In this document: positions 26,234 through 35,552 of the stretch, piece after piece
How positions within the stretch are numbered: the stretch's first letter is position 1
How the letters are laid out: the number at the start of each line of letters is the position of its first letter
Source: an uncultured Clostridia bacterium
Lineage (GTDB): Bacteria > Bacillota > Clostridia > Oscillospirales > Acutalibacteraceae
Assembly (NCBI GenBank): GCA_944376655.1
Contig: CALWDJ010000003.1
Coordinates: 24,690-88,689, forward strand
Reading direction: 5' to 3'
Length of the DNA stretch: 64,000 bases
Notes under the pieces: model-generated
Databases searched by the model: none
Told to the model about the DNA's origin: nothing
What the model saw: the letters and a program-made list of their open reading frames with translations, nothing else
Translations under genes and position numbers: made by a program

Positions 26234-27692
26234 AAAATTCAGTTATTCCGTCCTTTTTCGCAAGTATTTCACCGAACCGGCTAATATATTCATATGGATA
26301 TTTGTAGTTAAAAATTCGTTCGATATAATCTCCGTTCGGTTCTCTCAGCTTTGTAACGGCAGACGCACCGCACGCAAGCACCGAATGAGTCTCGTCCATA
26401 GTGAAAACGTTATAAAGACATTCAGAGCCTCTTTTCGAGTATCCCACATTTTCAAGATTGCCAACCGTTTTGCTCTGACGGTACATATAATACGGGAATA
26501 TTCCGGCCTCCGTAAGGGTTTTTTTCGCGTATTCAACCATCATATCCGCTGTTTTGCCTGCCTGAGCTTCGGGGAACTCACCGTTTATGTTAAGGGTTGA
26601 TGCCCTTTTCATAGCGAGGGAATGTACCGTAACGCTTTCCGGTTCCAGCTTTAAAACACGGCTTAAAGTATCTTTAAAGCTCACATAATCGTCTCCGGGA
26701 AGTCCGGCAATCAAATCGGTATTTATGTTGTCAAATCCGCATTTTCTCGCAAGCATAAAGGCTTTTACGGTATCCTCTGACGTGTGCCGCCTGCCTATTC
26801 TCTCGAGAACCCTGTCATTCATTGTCTGCGGATTTATGCTTATTCTCGTGGCTCCGAGTGATTTTATAGCTTTGAGCTTATCCTCCGTCACGGTATCGGG
26901 TCTACCCGCCTCTACGGTATATTCCCTTAAATGCGATAAATCAAAATTATCGGAAACTGCCGACATAACAGAGGAAAGCTGAGCGGCGGTAAGCGACGTA
27001 GGTGTTCCCCCGCCTATGTAAACCGTCTCAAGCCTTAAACCGAGCAATGATGATATCCCGGCGGTTTTTTCTATTTCCCGTACAAGCAAATCAACATACC
27101 GCGGTATAAGTCCCTTTGCCTGCTCTACCGAATGGGATACAAACGAGCAGTACGAGCACCTTGACGGGCAGAACGGCACCGAAATATAAAGACTGAAGGA
27201 ATCGGGAAGCGAAAGCCCGGTTATACGTTTTTCAGAAGTGACCGTTTCACGGCATAAAGAAATTTTGCTTTCGTCCGCCAAAAGTGCGTTTTTGAACCAA
27301 TCGGCGGCTTTTTCGTCACCGTATGCGGCGGAAAGTCTTGAAAACAGCTTCGCCGGACGCACACCGGTTAAAATCCCCCATTTAGGGATATAGCCGGAAG
27401 CCTCGGTAAAGCACCTGTAAAGCGCAACCGCGAGCAGTCTCTCGCACTCGTTTTCGTAATCGCTGTCTGTATCGGAAAGCGTTTCCTCCGCAGAATAGGT
27501 TTTGCCGTAAATATTCAAAACGGCGGAGAGCACGGTTTTCTCGCCCTTTTCAAGGCGTGTGACCGCTGTTCCGTCACCGTAAAAAGGCTCATCGGAAAAC
27601 TCCACCTTCTCAAACGGAAGAAAAATCCTTATAAGCTTTTCAAGTTCGTATTTAAAGGAATGATTTATAAGACAGAGCTTCATTTTTACCAC
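26205..27692 (-). CDS. hemZ: coproporphyrinogen III dehydrogenase-like radical SAM protein HemZ
   Basis: A 495-aa radical SAM protein related to oxygen-independent coproporphyrinogen oxidase. An N-terminal extension of about 165 residues is followed by VPFCPSRCSYCSFVSHS with the cluster cysteines, YIGGGTPTSL (SAM-contact strand), INPQTMNDRVLERIGR and NTDLIAGLPGDD. The extension and CPSRCSYCSF form fit HemZ rather than HemN or HemW. Whether it makes heme precursors or acts as a heme chaperone in this anaerobe is unclear. It overlaps the genes on both sides. Confidence 0.87.
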   Translation of the reverse strand: MVKMKLCLINHSFKYELEKLIRIFLPFEKVEFSDEPFYGDGTAVTRLEKGEKTVLSAVLNIYGKTYSAEETLSDTDSDYENECERLLAVALYRCFTEASGYIPKWGILTGVRPAKLFSRLSAAYGDEKAADWFKNALLADESKISLCRETVTSEKRITGLSLPDSFSLYISVPFCPSRCSYCSFVSHSVEQAKGLIPRYVDLLVREIEKTAGISSLLGLRLETVYIGGGTPTSLTAAQLSSVMSAVSDNFDLSHLREYTVEAGRPDTVTEDKLKAIKSLGATRISINPQTMNDRVLERIGRRHTSEDTVKAFMLARKCGFDNINTDLIAGLPGDDYVSFKDTLSRVLKLEPESVTVHSLAMKRASTLNINGEFPEAQAGKTADMMVEYAKKTLTEAGIFPYYMYRQSKTVGNLENVGYSKRGSECLYNVFTMDETHSVLACGASAVTKLREPNGDYIERIFNYKYPYEYISRFGEILAKKDGITEFYEKYSADNK

Positions 27693-28297
27693 ACAAACAT
27701 ATTGTTTTCTCTTTCACGCGATATAGTCGTAAAATCCCCGTGACCGGGATAAACCTTAACGTCACCCGGAAGCAGCATAAGCCTTCTGAGTGATTTTTTA
27801 AGTGCTTTCATGTCCCCGCCCGGAAAATCGGTGCGTCCTGCGGAGCTTTCAAAAAGCGTGTCACCTGAAAAAAGACAGTCCTCTGTATAATAGCATACAC
27901 CGCCTACCGTATGTCCCGGCGTATGTATAACGCGGAATTTAATGTCCCCCACCGAAAAATCATCGCCGTTTTTAAAGGTTATATCCGCTTCAAACGGAGG
28001 AATATCCGAGTGGAAACAGTCGGCAAGGTTAAGCGTTTTATCCGAAAGCGCCGGGGCATCTTCCTCGCCTATCGCTATTTTAACTCCGGTTTTTTCTCGC
28101 AGATCCGCTGCGCCACCTATATGGTCAAAATGCGCGTGCGTAAGCAGGATAAGGCGCTCCTTATCGCTGTTCTGATCAAGAAAATCATATGTTCCTTCTC
28201 TTATAAAGCCGGGATCAATCACAACTGCCGCTTTTTGTGTGCTTACAAGATAACAGTTTGTTTTGATAAGTCCCAAATGCAAAACTTTAATTTCCAT
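27686..28297 (-). CDS. MBL-fold metallo-hydrolase, glyoxalase II-like
   Basis: A 203-aa zinc hydrolase. The metal motif LTHAHFDHIGG (HxHxDH), IHTPGHTVGGVC, SGDTLF and YPGHGDFTT supply the remaining ligands. It resembles the short glyoxalase-II-like thioester hydrolases common in anaerobes; the true substrate is unknown. It overlaps dtd upstream by 11 nt and hemZ downstream by 7 nt, inside the recJ-relA-dtd operon. Confidence 0.85.
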   Translation of the reverse strand: MEIKVLHLGLIKTNCYLVSTQKAAVVIDPGFIREGTYDFLDQNSDKERLILLTHAHFDHIGGAADLREKTGVKIAIGEEDAPALSDKTLNLADCFHSDIPPFEADITFKNGDDFSVGDIKFRVIHTPGHTVGGVCYYTEDCLFSGDTLFESSAGRTDFPGGDMKALKKSLRRLMLLPGDVKVYPGHGDFTTISRERENNMFVW

Positions 28298-28751
28298 TTT
28301 TTCTCCATATCACGGTATCAAAAAGTATTGTCACCGGTCCGTCGTTTACGAGCGAAACCTTCATATCGGCGCCGAAGATGCCTGTCGCCACCTTCCTGAC
28401 GCCGAGCTTTTCAAGCTCTTTGCAGTAGATTTCATACAATTCCTTTGCCTTTTCAGGCTCTAAAGCGCCGGTAAATGACGGGCGGTTTCCTTTTTTAACA
28501 TCGGCGCACAGTGTGAACTGCGAAACCGCCAGAATTTCCCCGCCTACATCGGCGATGGATCTATTCATTTTTCCGTCACTGTCTGAAAAGACCCTCAGGC
28601 TCGCGGTTTTTTTAGCGAGTATCAACGCGTCATCGGCGGTATCGCCCTGAGCGGCTCCGACAAGCACGAGAAAGCCGTTTTTGCAGCTTCCCGTTTCAAT
28701 GCCGTCAACAGTCACACTGGCATTTTCCACCCTCTGAATAACAGCTTTCAT
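28287..28751 (-). CDS. dtd: D-aminoacyl-tRNA deacylase
   Basis: Removes D-amino acids and mischarged glycine from tRNA. The 154-aa protein starts MKAVIQRVENASVTVDG and has the signature AVSQFTLCADVKKGNRPSF (SQFTL) and the Gly-cisPro region LVNDGPVTILFDT. The relA-dtd pair is conserved in Firmicutes; here the dtd ATG overlaps the relA stop by one base. Confidence 0.96.
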   Translation of the reverse strand: MKAVIQRVENASVTVDGIETGSCKNGFLVLVGAAQGDTADDALILAKKTASLRVFSDSDGKMNRSIADVGGEILAVSQFTLCADVKKGNRPSFTGALEPEKAKELYEIYCKELEKLGVRKVATGIFGADMKVSLVNDGPVTILFDTVIWRKNGN

Positions 28752-30946
28752 TACTGGTTTATCCTTTCCACACTGAATACGCCGTTAACCTTTTCAAGCT
28801 TTGAAATAATGCTTTTAAGGTGCTCGACGCTTTCCGCGGAAACACTCATCACAACTATACAGTTTCCGCTCTTTGTCTGTCTGGCGTTTACTCCGTGAAC
28901 CGGAACACGCATATTGTATACCGAGTTCATAATATCAAGCAGCAGCCCGTCACGGTCTATCGCCGCAATCTGAAGCGTTGAAACGAAAGCGTCTGATTTT
29001 GTACCGTCCCAATGGGCGGCAATCCAGCGTTCGGGCTCGGCAGAATCCGCGATATTCACAGGTACATTCGGACAGTCGCGCTTATGGATTGAAACACCGT
29101 GTCCTCTCGTTATAAAACCGATTATATCGTCGCCCGGAAGCGGGGCGCAGCATTTTGAGAGCTTTACAAGACAGTTATCTATTCCTTCCACTATTACGCC
29201 GTCAGACGATTTTGTACGGCGCTTTTCGGGTATCGCGGTTATAACGTTTTGCGGCGAAGAAGCGGAAATGCGTTTCGAATAGTCCTCCTTGATTCGGGGC
29301 ATTATCCTTGAAAGCAGCACTCCGCCGTAGCCGATAGCTGCGTAAAACTCATCGGCGCCGGAAAATCTCAGCTTCTTGGCAATTTCCTCAATAAAATCAT
29401 TATAATCATCTTCTGAAAGGTCAATGCCCGCGCGTCGAAATTCCTTTTCAATTTCCAGCTTGCCCGCGGCGATATTCTCAGTCCGCTTTTCTTTCTTGAA
29501 CCATGAGCGTATTTTTGACTTTGCCTGTGAGGTAACCGCAATATTCAGCCAGTCGCGGCTGGGGCCGTGACCCGGCTGATTTGTAGTCAGAATCTCAATT
29601 ACCTCTCCGGTCTTAACCTCGTGATTTATAGGAACGATTTTTCCGTCAACCTTGGCGCCTATCATTCGCGTTCCCACTGCCGAATGAATGGCAAAGGCGA
29701 AATCCACAACAGTAGAGCCTACCGGAAGATTTATTACATCTCCCTTAGGAGTCACCGCAAAAACATCCTCCTGCGACAAATCAACCTTAATGCTTCTGAC
29801 AAGATCGGAAACATCGGTTGAGTTGGCCTGGGAGTCGAGTATCTGTCTTATCCACGCGAGGCGGTCTTCCATTCTGCGGTTGTTTTCGGTTATGCCCTCC
29901 TTGTATTTCCAGTGAGCCGCTATACCGAACTCCGCAGTATGGTGCATATCGAATGTGCGTATCTGTATCTCAAAAGGTATGCCCGCGCGGCTGATTACCG
30001 TGGTATGAAGCGACTGGTACATATTAGGCTTAGGCGTTGAGATATAGTCCTTGAACCTGTTAGGTATCGGTCTGAACATATCGTGCATTATGCCGAGGAT
30101 ATTGTAGCAGTTCGCGACCGTGTCGGTTATTATCCTGATCGCGTAAATATCGTATATTTCATCAAAATCCTTGCCCTGAACATACATTTTGCGGTATATT
30201 CCGTGAATCGACTTTATGCGTCCCTGAAAAGCCATTTCCACACCCGGCATAGCTTCGTGCAGACGTTCCTCGATACGCTGCTTTATTTCCTCAAGTATCT
30301 GCTCTCTGTGCTGCTTTCTGAGCATAAGCAAATCTTCTATTTCCTTATAGGCCACCGGATCAAGGTGCTTTATAGCGAGATCCTCAAGCTCCTCTTTTAC
30401 GGGACGGATACCGAGTCTGTGCGCTATCGGAGCGTAAATTTCAAGCGTTTCAAGCGATTTGTCTCGCTGCTTCTGCTCAGGCATAGCGTCTATTGTGCGC
30501 ATATTGTGCAGACGGTCGGCTAATTTTATAATAATAACCCTTATGTCCTGACCCATCGCGATAAGCATTTTTCTCAGGCTCTCCGCCTGCTGCTGCTCCT
30601 TTGTAGAAAAGTTCAGCTTGCCTATTTTTGTAACGCCGTCAACAAGTAAAGCGACTTCGTCACCGAATTCGCGCTTGATATCGTCAATCGTGCTGTCGGT
30701 ATCCTCCACAACGTCATGAAGAAGCGCCGCGGCTATCGATTCACTGTCCATTCCGAGCGAAACAATAATCGAAGCAACATTAAACGGGTGAATATAATAT
30801 TCCTCGTTTGTATAACGCTTCTGGCCGCGGTGCATTTCAACGCAGTACTCAAACGCTTTTTTGATAAGGTCCGTGTTGTAGGTGCCGCCGAAATCGCGCA
30901 TCTGCTTTTCGAGCTTTTCGTAATTTTTCTGCTGCTCCGCGTTCAT
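28751..30946 (-). CDS. relA: bifunctional (p)ppGpp synthetase/hydrolase RelA/SpoT (Rsh)
   Basis: Controls the stringent response. The 731-aa Rsh protein has an HD hydrolase domain at about residues 45-195 (VASIIVSLGMDSESIAAALL then HDVVEDTD), a synthetase domain at 240-350 (YDIYAIRII, FKDYISTPKPNMYQSLHT), a TGS domain at 390-450 (VFAVTPKGDVINLP), a helical region, and a C-terminal ACT domain. Both catalytic domains look intact, so it should make and degrade the alarmone. Confidence 0.96.
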   Translation of the reverse strand: MNAEQQKNYEKLEKQMRDFGGTYNTDLIKKAFEYCVEMHRGQKRYTNEEYYIHPFNVASIIVSLGMDSESIAAALLHDVVEDTDSTIDDIKREFGDEVALLVDGVTKIGKLNFSTKEQQQAESLRKMLIAMGQDIRVIIIKLADRLHNMRTIDAMPEQKQRDKSLETLEIYAPIAHRLGIRPVKEELEDLAIKHLDPVAYKEIEDLLMLRKQHREQILEEIKQRIEERLHEAMPGVEMAFQGRIKSIHGIYRKMYVQGKDFDEIYDIYAIRIITDTVANCYNILGIMHDMFRPIPNRFKDYISTPKPNMYQSLHTTVISRAGIPFEIQIRTFDMHHTAEFGIAAHWKYKEGITENNRRMEDRLAWIRQILDSQANSTDVSDLVRSIKVDLSQEDVFAVTPKGDVINLPVGSTVVDFAFAIHSAVGTRMIGAKVDGKIVPINHEVKTGEVIEILTTNQPGHGPSRDWLNIAVTSQAKSKIRSWFKKEKRTENIAAGKLEIEKEFRRAGIDLSEDDYNDFIEEIAKKLRFSGADEFYAAIGYGGVLLSRIMPRIKEDYSKRISASSPQNVITAIPEKRRTKSSDGVIVEGIDNCLVKLSKCCAPLPGDDIIGFITRGHGVSIHKRDCPNVPVNIADSAEPERWIAAHWDGTKSDAFVSTLQIAAIDRDGLLLDIMNSVYNMRVPVHGVNARQTKSGNCIVVMSVSAESVEHLKSIISKLEKVNGVFSVERINQ

Positions 30947-32961
30947 TGTTTTCCGCTCCTTTCAAGTAAATTTCTGTAAACGGCAGAGTTGGCAAGCTCC
31001 GTGCGCCTGCCTGCTCCGGTTATTTTGTAAAAGCCGGCGCCGTCCTTTTGTATTAAACCGAGTTCTGAAAGAACCATGAGTGATATTTCACATTTTGCGT
31101 ATCCTACCGTATTGAGCGTAAGATATTTTATTCTCTCGCCTGTGACAGGCTTTGAAGCTATAAGCCGGTATACAGAGCCTGTTTCCTCACGGGACGGGAG
31201 AAGCTGTTCGGCATCAACCTGTCTGCCTGCCATATAATCGTTAAAGCAGGAAATTTCACCGAAAAGCCGGACATCGTCCGTTCCGTTCATACGAAGTGCC
31301 TTTACCTGTACGGAAAGACGCGTTTCCCCGTTATATATATCCGAGCTTACCGTTACCGCGAGATCAAGCAGGTCTCCGCACTCAAAGCAGAACTGCTCTG
31401 CAGTAACACCGAAAAGCAAAGCCTGAAACGAATTGTCTCCCTTTGAGAAAATCAGTCTTAAATGCTTGCCGCCGCCTATCGGGTTTATGCGTTCGAGCTT
31501 AACCCCGAAAACACCGAAAAGCGGACTCGGATTGCCCTGACCAAACGGTTCAAGCTCTTTAAGCGCCTCCGCCAGCTCTACTGTAAGACCGGACGGATTA
31601 AGTTTGCAGTCGAGCTTTAAAACAGGCGGAACAAAATCGCACCCTGACGCGTACTCATTTATTTTTTCCCTGAAGGCAGGTATATTATCTGAAGAAAGAC
31701 TTATTCCCGCCGCGAGCTCATGACCGCCGAACTTTGAAAGCGTATCGGAAGCCGCGTTAATAGCGTCATAGAGCGAAAATCCCTCAATGCTTCTCCCCGA
31801 GCCCGAAGCGGCGTTGCCGTTTCTTGATATCACTATCGACGGACAGCCGTAACGCTCGGTTATGCGTGACGCCACTATCCCGAGTACACCGTTATGCCAG
31901 CCTTCTCCGTCAACAACTATTACCCTGTCGTAAAAATAACCTTTTTTCTCTATTTCAGCCGAAGCCTCGGCAAATATTTCCTTTTCAATACGCTGACGCT
32001 CGCTGTTGTCGTCATCAATTTCGTTCGCAATTCCGAGAGCGTTGAGCATATTATCGCTGAGCAGAAGCTCAACCGCTCTTGCGGCGCTGCCCATTCTTCC
32101 GGCGGCATTGATGCGCGGAGCAATTCCGAAAGCAATTCTGCCTGCCGAAATATTCTCGCGCTGAATAGCCGCAACGCTCATAAGCGCCGAAAAGCCTGTC
32201 AGAGGAGACTGCTTCAGCTTTTCAATACCGTATTTTACAATAGCGCGGTTCTCGTATATAAGCGGCATAACGTCAGCCGTAAGCGCCACACTCAGCAAAT
32301 CGGAGTAATAAGGCAAAAGCTCCTCAGGCTCGCGCTCCTCCAAAACACAAATCAGCTTGAAAGCGACTTCGGCGCCGCATATTTCCTTAAATTCCGAGCG
32401 GCAGTCCGCCCTGTGAGGGTCAACAACGGCATCGGCTTGGGGCAGAGTTTCTATAGGAAGATGATGGTCGGTAACCACGACCGACATACCGAGTTCCTTT
32501 GCCCGTTTTATTTCATTATGGCAGGCAATACCGTTATCCACCGTTATAAGCAGCTTTACTCCCTCTCCGGCGAGTTTTTCCACTGCGCCGGTATTCATGC
32601 CGTAGCCCTCGTCAAAACGGTCAGGTATATAATATACGCAGTCAGCTCCCCTGCTTTTGAGGTAGCTGAACATCAGAACGGTAGAGGTAATACCGTCGCA
32701 GTCATAATCGCCGTATACCGCAATTCTGCTTCCGTCTTCAATATATGAATTTATAATATCTGCGGCCTTTTCTATATCGACGAGGTTCCGCGGGTCGTCG
32801 AAGCATGGCTCGTCGGACAAAAACTCCTCAAGAGAAGCCGGGTCTGTATATCCGCGCGCGGAAGCGATAAGCGCAACTATCGGGTCAATATCACATTCTA
32901 CGGCAAGCTCTTTCGCCAGCATTTTATTAAAACCGGCAATCTGCCATTTTTTCATACCCAT
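30943..32961 (-). CDS. recJ: single-stranded-DNA-specific exonuclease RecJ
   Basis: 5'-3' exonuclease used in recombination and mismatch/base-excision repair. The 672-aa protein has the DHH phosphoesterase motifs RIAVYGDYDCDGITSTV (motif I), LLITVDNGIACHNEI, VVVTDHHLP (motif III, DHH) and the DHHA1 motif GRSIEGFSLYDAINA with GGHELAAG. A C-terminal OB-fold and helical tail follow. The TIGR00644-type core is complete. It heads the operon recJ-relA-dtd-MBL-hemZ-kinase. Confidence 0.95.
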   Translation of the reverse strand: MGMKKWQIAGFNKMLAKELAVECDIDPIVALIASARGYTDPASLEEFLSDEPCFDDPRNLVDIEKAADIINSYIEDGSRIAVYGDYDCDGITSTVLMFSYLKSRGADCVYYIPDRFDEGYGMNTGAVEKLAGEGVKLLITVDNGIACHNEIKRAKELGMSVVVTDHHLPIETLPQADAVVDPHRADCRSEFKEICGAEVAFKLICVLEEREPEELLPYYSDLLSVALTADVMPLIYENRAIVKYGIEKLKQSPLTGFSALMSVAAIQRENISAGRIAFGIAPRINAAGRMGSAARAVELLLSDNMLNALGIANEIDDDNSERQRIEKEIFAEASAEIEKKGYFYDRVIVVDGEGWHNGVLGIVASRITERYGCPSIVISRNGNAASGSGRSIEGFSLYDAINAASDTLSKFGGHELAAGISLSSDNIPAFREKINEYASGCDFVPPVLKLDCKLNPSGLTVELAEALKELEPFGQGNPSPLFGVFGVKLERINPIGGGKHLRLIFSKGDNSFQALLFGVTAEQFCFECGDLLDLAVTVSSDIYNGETRLSVQVKALRMNGTDDVRLFGEISCFNDYMAGRQVDAEQLLPSREETGSVYRLIASKPVTGERIKYLTLNTVGYAKCEISLMVLSELGLIQKDGAGFYKITGAGRRTELANSAVYRNLLERSGKQ

Positions 32962-32995
32962 ACGCTTCGCCTCCTTTTTTGCTTATACAGTGATT

Positions 32996-33024
32996 ATTTT
33001 ACCACCGCAGCCGTTTTTTTTCAA
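32996..33024 (-). promoter_or_regulatory. sigma-A promoter of the recJ operon
   Basis: Minus-strand TTGAAA (33024-33019), 17-nt spacer, TAAAAT (33001-32996); recJ starts 35 nt further on behind a GGAGG box. Confidence 0.7.
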
Positions 33025-33079
33025 CTTTTTTATTTTTGAATGTCATCAAATTTATACTTGTTTTTTGTATATACAAAAT

Positions 33080-33110
33080 TTAAAGCGCCGATTTTATTTT
33101 ACGGCGCTCT
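33080..33110 (-). terminator. probable terminator of the cotJ operon
   Basis: Minus-strand AGCGCCG / CGGCGCT hairpin with an A/T-rich loop, followed by TTTAAATTTTG. The T-tract is imperfect. It lies just after the stop of the cotJC C-terminal segment and before the recJ promoter. Confidence 0.6.
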
Positions 33111-33141
33111 CTCATAAACGGATTAAATTTATTTCAGAACA

Positions 33142-33350
33142 TTATTTTTTCATATTCCTGCGGTCAAAGCCGGGATTGAAAGCATAAAAATTCTTGCAGT
33201 CAAGACGGTCTGTCGTAAGCCGCAGTGCTTCGCCGAAGCGCTGATAGTGGACTATTTCCCTCGCCCTTAAAAATTTCAGCGGCTCAATAATATCAGGATC
33301 ATCAATAAGCCTCAGAAGATTATCGTAAGTCACTCTTGCCTTCTGCTCTG
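33142..33350 (-). CDS. cotJC: cotJC C-terminal segment (interrupted spore coat gene)
   Basis: This is the last third of the manganese-catalase-like spore coat protein CotJC, from QKARVTYDNLLRLIDDPD to FYAFNPGFDRRNMKK. It includes REIVHYQRFGEALR, which carries the last histidine ligand of the di-Mn site (H169 of the rebuilt protein). Upstream of codon 137 the similarity stops exactly at the CAGAG core of element 1. The remaining open frame to 33414 is element sequence. The segment has no stop or frameshift and joins in frame to 38109-38336 when element 1 is removed. Confidence 0.9.
33346..33350 (-). other. element 1 attachment core, cotJC-3' side
   Basis: Minus-strand CAGAG, identical to the core at 38109-38113. 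Sequence 5' of it (to about 33372) is element arm; sequence 3' of it is cotJC codon 137 onward. Together with the other end it rebuilds a 50-bp palindromic attP centred on the GA of CAGAG. Confidence 0.85.
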
Positions 33351-33473
33351 GTACGATTATAAATGCACAACCGATCCCGAAACCCCTTGATTTTACTGGC
33401 TTTTTCGTTGGCACTTGCCTTTTCTGCCTACATTGTTAAAAGAACAACATCGGTTAAAATTTGTGCAAAATGA

Positions 33474-35027
33474 TTAGAAATTCCAGTGAATTTCAACGGG
33501 CGCGTGCTTCATACCCTTGAGGCGTTTCCCGATGATAATGTAGTCAATCATCTCCACAACCATCTCTCTGGTAAGGTGCTTGAGGTTGGCGTATTGTTCT
33601 ATCAACTCTCTGCGATTGTCACCGACCGCAATCTTTTCGTCCAGCTCGGCAATCTGCTTTTCGTTCTGGGTAATCAGCTTTTCCAAACGGTCACGATTAC
33701 TCATAAAATCCTTTGTCATTTCAGTATAATCGCTCTCATTCAGTAACCCCTTTACTTTATCCAAATAAAGGTCTCTGATGCCCTTTGAGTATTCCTCGAT
33801 CTTTTTCTGATAGGCAGTGTTATCGTCCAGCAACCCGGCTTTTTGCTCCTGTAGATTCGTGCAAAATACGATGCTGCGTTCTGCTTCATCCAAGTCCAAA
33901 TATTCTTTCGATAATCGGTTTAACTCTTCAATTACAAGCTGCTCCAAAGTATCTACCGAGATAAAGGAACCGATGCAGGAATCCTTTGCCACATGGCGGT
34001 TGGAGCATTGCAGATAGTGCTTGCCACGGTTTTTTGAGGAGCGCATCACATAACCGCAGCCCATACAGCGAGCCTTTCTTGCGAACAGTCCGACCGTTCC
34101 CACATCAAAGGGCTTTGCCCTTTCTCCAACCAGCTTCTGCACCCTGTCCCACAGCTCACGGTCGATAATCGGCTCGTGCGTGCCTTCCACCACATACCAT
34201 TCTTCTTTTGGGCGCGGCTTGCACTGCTTGGTCTTGTAGGAAATACTGCCGTACTTGCCCTGCACCATGTTGCCGATATAAATTTCGTTCGTCAGCATAT
34301 CGGAAATCGCAAAGTATTTCCAAAGGGTGCTGTTCTTGCCTTTGGGCTGCTTATATCGCAGACCGTGCAGGCGTTTGTATTCGGTCGGATTGGGAATGCC
34401 TCGGTCATTGAGCATACGGGCGATTGCGGTTTTTCCGTAGCCCCCGGCAAATAGGGTAAAAACTTCTCTTACAACTGCGGCGGCTTCTTCATCGATAATT
34501 AAATGTCCCTTGTGCTCCGGGTCTTTCTTGTACCCGTAAAGTGCAAAAGCGCCGATATGAAAGCCGTTCAGCCGTCTGTTTGTCAAGACGCTTCGGATGT
34601 TGTCTGACATATCCTCTAAGTACCATTCGTTGACAAGCCCGTTGATCTGGCGAGATTTTTTGTTGCCCTTATTGGCGGTATCCGCGTTGTCAACGATGCT
34701 GACAAAGCGAATCCCCCAAACAGGAAACAGACCGTGGATATACTTTTCCACAAGCTCCAGTTCACGGGTAAATCGCGACTGTGTCTTGCAGAGAATAATG
34801 TCAAAGCGTTTCGCCTCGGCGTCGGCAAGCAAACGGTTAAACTCGGGGCGGCGTCTGTCCGCGCCGGTATAGTCGTCATCGCTGTAAATATTGTAAAGCT
34901 CCCACCCCTGTTCCATGGCATATTGCAGCAGCATTGTTTTCTGATTTTGTATGCTGTTGCTATCATCGGTTTCAAATTGCTTGTTCCGATCTTCTTCGGA
35001 TAAGCGGCAATATATAGCTACTTTCAA
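33474..35027 (-). CDS. large serine recombinase of element 1
   Basis: Site-specific recombinase of 517 aa, full length. Catalytic domain: VAIYCRLSEED with the nucleophile serine at residue 10, DDYTGADRRRPEFNRLL, and the KTQSRFTRE arginine region. A recombinase domain follows (AALYGYKK..., GKTAIARMLNDRGIPNPTEYKR), then a zinc ribbon (CMGCGYVMRSS with CSNRH...C) and a coiled-coil segment with KMIDYIIIGKRL-like end. It starts at TTG with AAGGAG 8 nt upstream. It is the only intact recognisable gene in element 1 and the obvious enzyme for excising it from cotJC. Confidence 0.92.
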   Translation of the reverse strand: MKVAIYCRLSEEDRNKQFETDDSNSIQNQKTMLLQYAMEQGWELYNIYSDDDYTGADRRRPEFNRLLADAEAKRFDIILCKTQSRFTRELELVEKYIHGLFPVWGIRFVSIVDNADTANKGNKKSRQINGLVNEWYLEDMSDNIRSVLTNRRLNGFHIGAFALYGYKKDPEHKGHLIIDEEAAAVVREVFTLFAGGYGKTAIARMLNDRGIPNPTEYKRLHGLRYKQPKGKNSTLWKYFAISDMLTNEIYIGNMVQGKYGSISYKTKQCKPRPKEEWYVVEGTHEPIIDRELWDRVQKLVGERAKPFDVGTVGLFARKARCMGCGYVMRSSKNRGKHYLQCSNRHVAKDSCIGSFISVDTLEQLVIEELNRLSKEYLDLDEAERSIVFCTNLQEQKAGLLDDNTAYQKKIEEYSKGIRDLYLDKVKGLLNESDYTEMTKDFMSNRDRLEKLITQNEKQIAELDEKIAVGDNRRELIEQYANLKHLTREMVVEMIDYIIIGKRLKGMKHAPVEIHWNF

Positions 35028-35057
35028 TTTTCCATCTCCTTAGAGACAGAACAAGCT

Positions 35058-35098
35058 GTTTTCGTATATAGTATACCATACGAAAACCTATTTGTCAT
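35058..35098 (-). promoter_or_regulatory. recombinase promoter with overlapping palindromic operator
   Basis: Minus-strand ATGACA (35098-35093), 17-nt spacer, TATACT (35075-35070). A perfect inverted repeat, GTTTTCGTAT at 35058-35067 and ATACGAAAAC at 35078-35087 (plus strand), covers the spacer and -10 region. This looks like an operator whose binding protein would block recombinase transcription; the regulator is unknown. Confidence 0.7.
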
Positions 35099-35271
35099 CG
35101 TTTTTCACGCAAAAGCTCACGCTTTTGCTCCTTTCCAGCTTGTTGATAAGTTCTATCCAGATCTTTGTGAATACCTCTTTTGAGGTCGTGCTTTCGCCGC
35201 TTTTGAAAACACTTTTCACAAGGCCCGTTTCCATAAAAAGCCTCCTTCTCAGTTAAGGCGGCACAAGTCAT
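35095..35271 (-). CDS. possible small basic Cys-pair protein, element 1
   Basis: A 58-codon frame (ATG at 35271, weak TTGGA upstream; open to 35337) encodes a Lys/Arg-rich product with GPCEKCFQKRRK. It resembles nothing I recognise. It ends inside the -35 region of the recombinase promoter. Small basic proteins next to serine integrases can be recombination directionality factors, so the gene is worth testing, but it may be a chance frame. The plus-strand stretch 35281-35475 is open but has no support as a gene. Confidence 0.3.
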   Translation of the reverse strand: MTCAALTEKEAFYGNGPCEKCFQKRRKHDLKRGIHKDLDRTYQQAGKEQKRELLREKR

Positions 35272-35499
35272 TCCAACTTTATGATATATGAGCAGATTTT
35301 CGAGGGATTTTTTTGTTATGAGGTCACAGGAATACAAATGTATTTCAAAACCGAATACGGAAAAAGCACCGAAAATATGCCATATAGGGCTGGGCGGAAT
35401 GGCTTGCGCCGCCTTTTAGTACACTATATGAAAGGCGGCAAGTCCGCTATTCTTTACAGCGCGCAAGCAATATGAAAAGCGGCATTCATTTTGGCAAGT

Positions 35500-35531
35500 A
35501 AAAAAGCCCTTTGAACAAGTCAAAGAGCTTT
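35500..35531 (-). terminator. terminator after the MATE fragment
   Basis: Minus-strand AAAAGCTCTTTGA / TTCAAAGGGCTTTT with a CTTG loop and T-run, 22 nt beyond the MATE stop. Confidence 0.8.
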
Positions 35532-35552
35532 TATCAAATCATTTTTGCTATT

